A stretch of DNA of 16,363 bases from CAZLHO01 sp964559455 (GTDB lineage: Bacteria; Krumholzibacteriota; Krumholzibacteriia; LZORAL124-64-63), in NCBI GenBank assembly GCA_964559455.1, contig CAZLHO010000058.1, positions 1-16,363 on the forward strand, written 5' to 3'. Made by a program: the position numbers and the translations under genes. Numbering within the stretch: position 1 is the stretch's first letter; every line of letters starts with the position of its first letter. Shown here one piece after another: positions 12,873 to 16,363 of the stretch. The notes under the pieces are model-generated. The model was not told where the DNA came from. It saw only the letters and a program-made list of their open reading frames with translations, and searched no databases.

Positions 12873-14801
12873 ATGAAGCGAATCGCGATTGCTGCGTCGG
12901 CGGCCTTGATGCTGCTGACGCTCACGGGGGTGAGCTTTGCCCAGACCCCCATCGACGACATCCAGGTGTATCTGCCCGATGGTGCGCCCAACAGTCCCTA
13001 CGACACGCAGGTCGTGACCGTCCAGGGCAAGATCTACGTGCTCAAGGGTACCTACAACAGCGGCACCCACTACCTCGCCGACGCCACCGGCGGCATCACC
13101 TTCTTCGACGGCAGCGCCCCTGCCTTCGATCTGGGCGACGAAGTCTCGATCACCGGCACGATCGGCAACTTCAGCGGCGAGATCCAGATCGTCCCCAGCA
13201 GCTACACGATCGTGACCCATCCCGCCGCCGAGGTGGAGCCCAACGAGTACACGATCGCCCAGCTGCTGGCCGACTACGAGAAGGTCGGCGAGCTGGTCAG
13301 CACGATCGGCACCATCGGCAGCAAGAGCGGCAGCCTCTACGAGCTCTATGCCGGCACCGACACGATCCCCTTCTACATCGACAGCGACACGGGCATCGAC
13401 CAGAGCGCGATCGCCGTCGGCGACGAGTACAAGGTCATCGGCCCCTGCGTGAACTACAACACGCTGCGCGAGATCAAGCCGCGGCGTCAGGGCGACCTCG
13501 TCGAGGATCCCCTGGGCGACCCGATCCCGGTCATCGACCAGATCGCCTGCGACGACTGGTCGCCCGAGACGACCGAGCCCATCACGGTCTCGGCCCGGAT
13601 CATCGACAACAGCGCCGTCAGCAGCGCGGCCCTGTTCTATCGCGACGACAGCGGCGACAGCACCGGCGCCTTCGTGTCGGTGGCGATGAGCAACGTCGGC
13701 GGCGACACCTACGCGGGGACGATCCCGGCGACCCACACCGGCCGCCAGGTCGACTTCTACGTCACGGCCACCGACGACGGCGCGCAGACCACCAGCAATC
13801 CCGCCGCCGCTCCCGCCGAGTGGCACGAGGTCGCCGTGGGCTTCACGTCGATCTACGACGTCCAGTGGGTGCATCCCGACAGCTCGAACCAGAGCTCGCC
13901 CCTGAACGGCAAGGTCGTCAACGTTCGCGGCCGCGTGACCGCGGGCACCGGCGACGCCGGCGCGGCGAGCAAGTTCGTGATGCAGGACGTTTCCGGGGCC
14001 TACTCGGGCATCCTGGTCTACGAGGGCTCCGGCACCTACGAAGCCCTGCTGCCCGGCGACCTCGTCGAGGTCGGCGGCTACGTGGACGAGTACAGCTTCC
14101 TGACCGAGCTGCAGCCCCACAGCGGCACCGCCGTGGAGATCATCAGCTACGGTCTGCCCGAGGATGTGCCCGATCCGGTCAAGGTCTCGACCAGGGTCCT
14201 GGCCGACGACACCTTCATGACCGACGGCGACGGCCGCCGGGGCGAAGCCTACGAGAGCGTCTACATCCGTACGGCGGTCTCCGAGGTGATGGGCCTCTAC
14301 GGTGTTGACGGCTACCTGATTTCCGACACCGGCGTCCGCGCCGACTCGGTCAGGGTCGATCCCCTGATCACCATGGTCTATCAGCCCGTGATCGGCGATT
14401 TCATCACGATCAAGGGCTTCATGGACTACTACTACGGCTACGACATCACGCCGATCCGCAACGAGGACATCGTCGCGGGCATCACCGGCGTCGGCGACCG
14501 CCTGCCCGAGACGGGCGCGGTTCTCCGGGGCATCAGCTCGATTCATCCGAACCCGTTCAACCCCCAGACGGAGATCAAGCTGGTCATGGACCGTGCGGAC
14601 ATGGCCGAGCTGCGGATCTTCAACATCCGGGGCGAACTGGTGCGGACGCTGCACAACGGGCGTCTGGCCGCCGGCGAGACCGTCTTCAAGTGGGACGGGA
14701 CCAACAGCGACGGACACCGCATGGGCAGCGGCACCTACTTCGTGCGGGCCCGCGTGGGCACCGACACGATCCAGGTCGAGAAGCTGTCCCTCGTGAAGTA
14801 G
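12873..14801 (+). CDS. Exported multi-domain protein: four OB-like modules, Ig-like module, sorting-type C-terminus
   Basis: The protein has 642 residues from ATG 12873 (GGAGAG just upstream; an ATG at 12864 sits too close to GAGGAG). A signal peptide covers residues 1-23 (MKRIAIAASAALMLLTLTG, ending SFAQ). OB-fold-like modules, of the type found in secreted YhcR/DUF5689-like proteins, are at about 24-115 (VVTVQGKIYVLKGTYNSGTHY, FDLGDEVSITGTIG), 122-212, 326-427 (VVNVRGRVTAGTGDAG, LLPGDLVEVGGYVD) and 432-537 (DFITIKGFMDYYYG). An Ig/FN3-like module lies between the pairs (220-320, YAGTIPATHTGRQVDFYVTA). Residues 555-642 are a FlgD-Ig-like/T9SS-type module: HPNPFNPQTEI, ELRIFNIRGELVRTL, and GSGTYFVRARV. 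Such C-termini mark exported or surface-attached proteins in this bacterial neighbourhood. The OB modules suggest binding of a nucleic acid or other ligand, but no catalytic motif was seen. Monocistronic, closed by the terminator at 14839. Confidence 0.85.
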   Translation: MKRIAIAASAALMLLTLTGVSFAQTPIDDIQVYLPDGAPNSPYDTQVVTVQGKIYVLKGTYNSGTHYLADATGGITFFDGSAPAFDLGDEVSITGTIGNFSGEIQIVPSSYTIVTHPAAEVEPNEYTIAQLLADYEKVGELVSTIGTIGSKSGSLYELYAGTDTIPFYIDSDTGIDQSAIAVGDEYKVIGPCVNYNTLREIKPRRQGDLVEDPLGDPIPVIDQIACDDWSPETTEPITVSARIIDNSAVSSAALFYRDDSGDSTGAFVSVAMSNVGGDTYAGTIPATHTGRQVDFYVTATDDGAQTTSNPAAAPAEWHEVAVGFTSIYDVQWVHPDSSNQSSPLNGKVVNVRGRVTAGTGDAGAASKFVMQDVSGAYSGILVYEGSGTYEALLPGDLVEVGGYVDEYSFLTELQPHSGTAVEIISYGLPEDVPDPVKVSTRVLADDTFMTDGDGRRGEAYESVYIRTAVSEVMGLYGVDGYLISDTGVRADSVRVDPLITMVYQPVIGDFITIKGFMDYYYGYDITPIRNEDIVAGITGVGDRLPETGAVLRGISSIHPNPFNPQTEIKLVMDRADMAELRIFNIRGELVRTLHNGRLAAGETVFKWDGTNSDGHRMGSGTYFVRARVGTDTIQVEKLSLVK

Positions 14802-14838
14802 CCCTGCTGCTCCACGGGGCGGCTCTCGTCGACCCATG

Positions 14839-14870
14839 GCCCCGGGCGGTCCGCCGCCCGGGGCTTTTTT
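14839..14870 (+). terminator. Rho-independent terminator
   Basis: GCCCCGGGCGG (14839-14849) and CCGCCCGGGGC (14854-14864) form a perfect 11-bp stem with a TCCG loop, followed directly by six T (14865-14870). It ends transcription of the exported-protein gene 37 bp after its stop and separates it from the sulfatase-family gene. Confidence 0.95.
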
Positions 14871-14916
14871 CGCCTGGCCCGGCGACGGGGGCCGCGCTAC
14901 CGTGTACGGCGCGGCG

Positions 14917-14940
14917 GCCGGCGTGCCGCCGGCGGAGGAA
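14917..14940 (+). promoter_or_regulatory. Stem-loop abutting the ribosome site of the sulfatase-family gene
   Basis: GCCGGCG (14917-14923) and CGCCGGC (14927-14933) form a perfect 7-bp stem with loop TGC, and GGAGGAA (14934-14940) follows without a gap. A GCGCTACCGT element lies about 20 bases upstream, after the terminator, and may be a weak -10 region. The layout closely mirrors 10575-10617. Confidence 0.4.
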
Positions 14941-14944
14941 TTCC

Positions 14945-16327
14945 TTGCGCAACATCCTGCTCATCGTCGTCGACACCCTGCGCGCCGATCACCTCGGCTG
15001 CTACGGGTACGCGCGTCCGACCTCGCCCCGCCTGGACGCCCTGGCCGCCGAGAGCACGGTGCTCGAGGCCTGCTGGTCGGCCTCCAACTTCACGGCGCCG
15101 GCCTTCACCTCGCTGTTCACGGGCCTCTGTCCCAGCCGCCACGGGGTCTTCGATTTCGGCGGCGAGGCGGCGTCCTCGCCGATCAAGCGCGTGCTCGACG
15201 CCAACGGCGCCCGCACCGCCGGCGTCGTCACCTTCCGCTTCTTCAAGCGGCTGCTCGGCCGGATCTGGGGCGGCGTCGAGGCCGTCACCGACGGCCGCAG
15301 CTTCGACTACAGCAAGGACCTGCCCCGCGCCGTCAGCGACGGCGCGATCGAGTGGCTGGAGCGGCACGGCCGCGGCTCTCCCTTCTGCCTCTTCCTGCAC
15401 TACGGCGGCCCCCACGCTCCCTTCCGCCTGCCGCCGGAATACGAGGACAGTTTCGGGCCTGCAGGGCGCGACGGCGTGGGCGAGGACCTGAAGGCGGTCT
15501 TCCACCCCCGCGAGAGCGAGCGGATCGGCGACAACGAGGGGCCGGTGATCGGGCCCATGTTCCGGCTCATGGAGAGCATCAACGCCGGCCGTCGTCGGCT
15601 CACGGACGAGGAGCTGGCCTGGTACGTCGATCTCTACGACGCCGCCGTCCGCTACAACGACGAGGAGGTGGGCCGGGTGCTGGCCGCCCTGCGCGACCTG
15701 GACCTGGACGACGACACCGTGGTCTGCGTGCTCTCGGACCACGGCGAGGAGCTGATGCGGCACGGGCATCTGGGGCACGGCGGCATGCACATGTACGAGG
15801 AGACGCTGCGCACGGTGGCGCTGGTCCGCGACCCGGCGCGCCGCGAGCCCCGGCGCGTGGCCGCGCCCTGCGGCCACACCGGGATCCTGCCCCGCCTGCT
15901 CCGGCTGGCCGGCGCCCGGGACCTGCCCGACGCCTGGATCGAGGGGGACATCCTGGATCCCGACGTTGCTTCGTCGCCGGAGCCGGTCTTCAGCGTCGGC
16001 GAGTTGAAGTCGGCCGTGCGCCTGGGCGGCTTGAAGCTGGTTCGGGCGAGGCCCGTTCCCCAGCTCGGACGGATCAAGCGGCTGCGCCTGTGGGTGAAGA
16101 TGGCGCTCTACCGGGAACTGGGCGACGAACTCTACGATCTGGGCGCCGACCCCGGCGAGACCCGCAATCTGGCGCGTGACCGCCGCCTGCGCCGTCCGCT
16201 GGCCGAGCTGCTGGCGCGGCACCTGGCCCGGGGAGCCTCGGCCGCCGCCGCCGCCGGCCGTGACGCCATGGATCCCGAGGAGCGCGCCCGCCTGGAGCGG
16301 GAGTTGAAGGACCTGGGCTACATGTAG
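14945..16327 (+). CDS. Sulfatase/alkaline-phosphatase-superfamily hydrolase or phosphotransferase with Thr nucleophile
   Basis: The protein has 460 residues. The start is TTG 14945: GGAGGAA lies 4 bases upstream and the first residues (RNILLIVVDTLRADHLGCYG) are the family's usual beginning, with metal-binding Asp10 and Asp15; no ATG or GTG is nearby in frame. The active-site segment reads SNFTAPAFTSLFTG: Thr50 stands where sulfatases have Cys or Ser in C/S-x-P-x-R, and the Arg is absent. It therefore is probably not a formylglycine sulfatase but a phosphodiesterase, phosphatase or phosphotransferase of the same fold. Second metal ligands are in LSDHGEELMRHGHLGHGG (Asp265, His266). The C-terminus has ELYDLGADPGETRNLARD, a standard sulfatase ending. 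There is no signal peptide or membrane helix, so it is presumably cytoplasmic. It may be the first gene of an operon, since a possible start lies 11 bases after its stop. Confidence 0.85.
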   Translation: MRNILLIVVDTLRADHLGCYGYARPTSPRLDALAAESTVLEACWSASNFTAPAFTSLFTGLCPSRHGVFDFGGEAASSPIKRVLDANGARTAGVVTFRFFKRLLGRIWGGVEAVTDGRSFDYSKDLPRAVSDGAIEWLERHGRGSPFCLFLHYGGPHAPFRLPPEYEDSFGPAGRDGVGEDLKAVFHPRESERIGDNEGPVIGPMFRLMESINAGRRRLTDEELAWYVDLYDAAVRYNDEEVGRVLAALRDLDLDDDTVVCVLSDHGEELMRHGHLGHGGMHMYEETLRTVALVRDPARREPRRVAAPCGHTGILPRLLRLAGARDLPDAWIEGDILDPDVASSPEPVFSVGELKSAVRLGGLKLVRARPVPQLGRIKRLRLWVKMALYRELGDELYDLGADPGETRNLARDRRLRRPLAELLARHLARGASAAAAAGRDAMDPEERARLERELKDLGYM

Positions 16328-16337
16328 GAGGACGGTC

Positions 16338-16363
16338 TTGACGCGCACCGACCGCCCCAGCTG
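16338..16363 (+). CDS. Possible start of a further gene, cut by the window edge
   Basis: After the stop at 16327, GGAGGA (16327-16332) is followed 5 bases later by TTG 16338, and the frame stays open to the edge (MTRTDRPS). The spacing and the TTG start of the preceding gene make a co-transcribed gene plausible, but eight codons cannot prove it. Confidence 0.4.

Noticed and set aside
12729..14837. Minus-strand open frame of 702 codons opposite the OB/Ig-domain protein
   Set aside because: Mirror frame of a well-supported gene with signal peptide, promoter and terminator; its Asp/Val/Gly pattern is the usual antisense product of GC-rich codons.

Overview
The window is GC-rich, densely coded bacterial DNA, probably from an uncultured Gram-negative lineage of the Fibrobacterota-Chlorobiota-Bacteroidota neighbourhood, such as Krumholzibacteriota or Eisenbacteria. 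The pointers are a TonB-dependent receptor and an outer-membrane barrel (two membranes), an exported protein ending in a FlgD-like/T9SS-type C-terminal module with the NPFNPQT signature, high GC, and a few GTG and TTG starts. The phylum is inferred; no rRNA or other marker lies here. No tRNA, rRNA, insertion sequence, phage gene or CRISPR array was seen, and no stretch above 300 bases lacks a gene.

Left part (1-4740). The 3' end of an MscS-type mechanosensitive channel gene (+) faces a minus-strand block that reads, in transcription order: ECF sigma factor (4527-3889), a membrane anti-sigma-like protein with a C-terminal CBM48/AMPK-type glycogen-binding domain (3896-3231), a predicted outer-membrane beta-barrel ending in a second copy of the same domain (3262-1964), and an exported Gln/Arg/Glu-rich helical protein with a Gly/Asp tail (1869-718). 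The first three genes overlap one another. Upstream of the sigma gene and again upstream of the exported-protein gene there is the same ECF-like promoter pattern, GTAACC-N15-CGTC, suggesting that the sigma factor controls both itself and the last gene. This is the best candidate here for an undescribed system: an envelope regulon whose anti-sigma factor and outer-membrane protein share one predicted glycan-binding fold.

Middle part (4740-10542). A secreted alpha/beta-hydrolase-like protein with Gly at the nucleophile position (+) converges on a thiamin salvage operon on the minus strand. That operon has a TTGACA-N17-TATGAT promoter, a TPP riboswitch that begins at the predicted start of transcription, a terminator-like hairpin, a TonB-dependent receptor, thiamin pyrophosphokinase and a sodium:solute symporter. 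The genes are 14 bp apart or overlap by ATGA. The simplest reading is outer-membrane uptake, inner-membrane uptake and phosphorylation of thiamin, shut off by TPP.

Right part (10590-16363), all plus strand. A small protein resembling a cyclic-nucleotide-binding domain is coupled through an ATGA overlap to gpmI, the cofactor-independent phosphoglycerate mutase. Next, behind its own promoter and a leader of about 145 nt, is an exported multi-domain protein with four OB-like modules, an Ig-like module and a sorting-type C-terminus, closed by a strong terminator. Last is a sulfatase/alkaline-phosphatase-superfamily gene with a TTG start and a Thr at the nucleophile position, followed by what may be the first codons of another gene.
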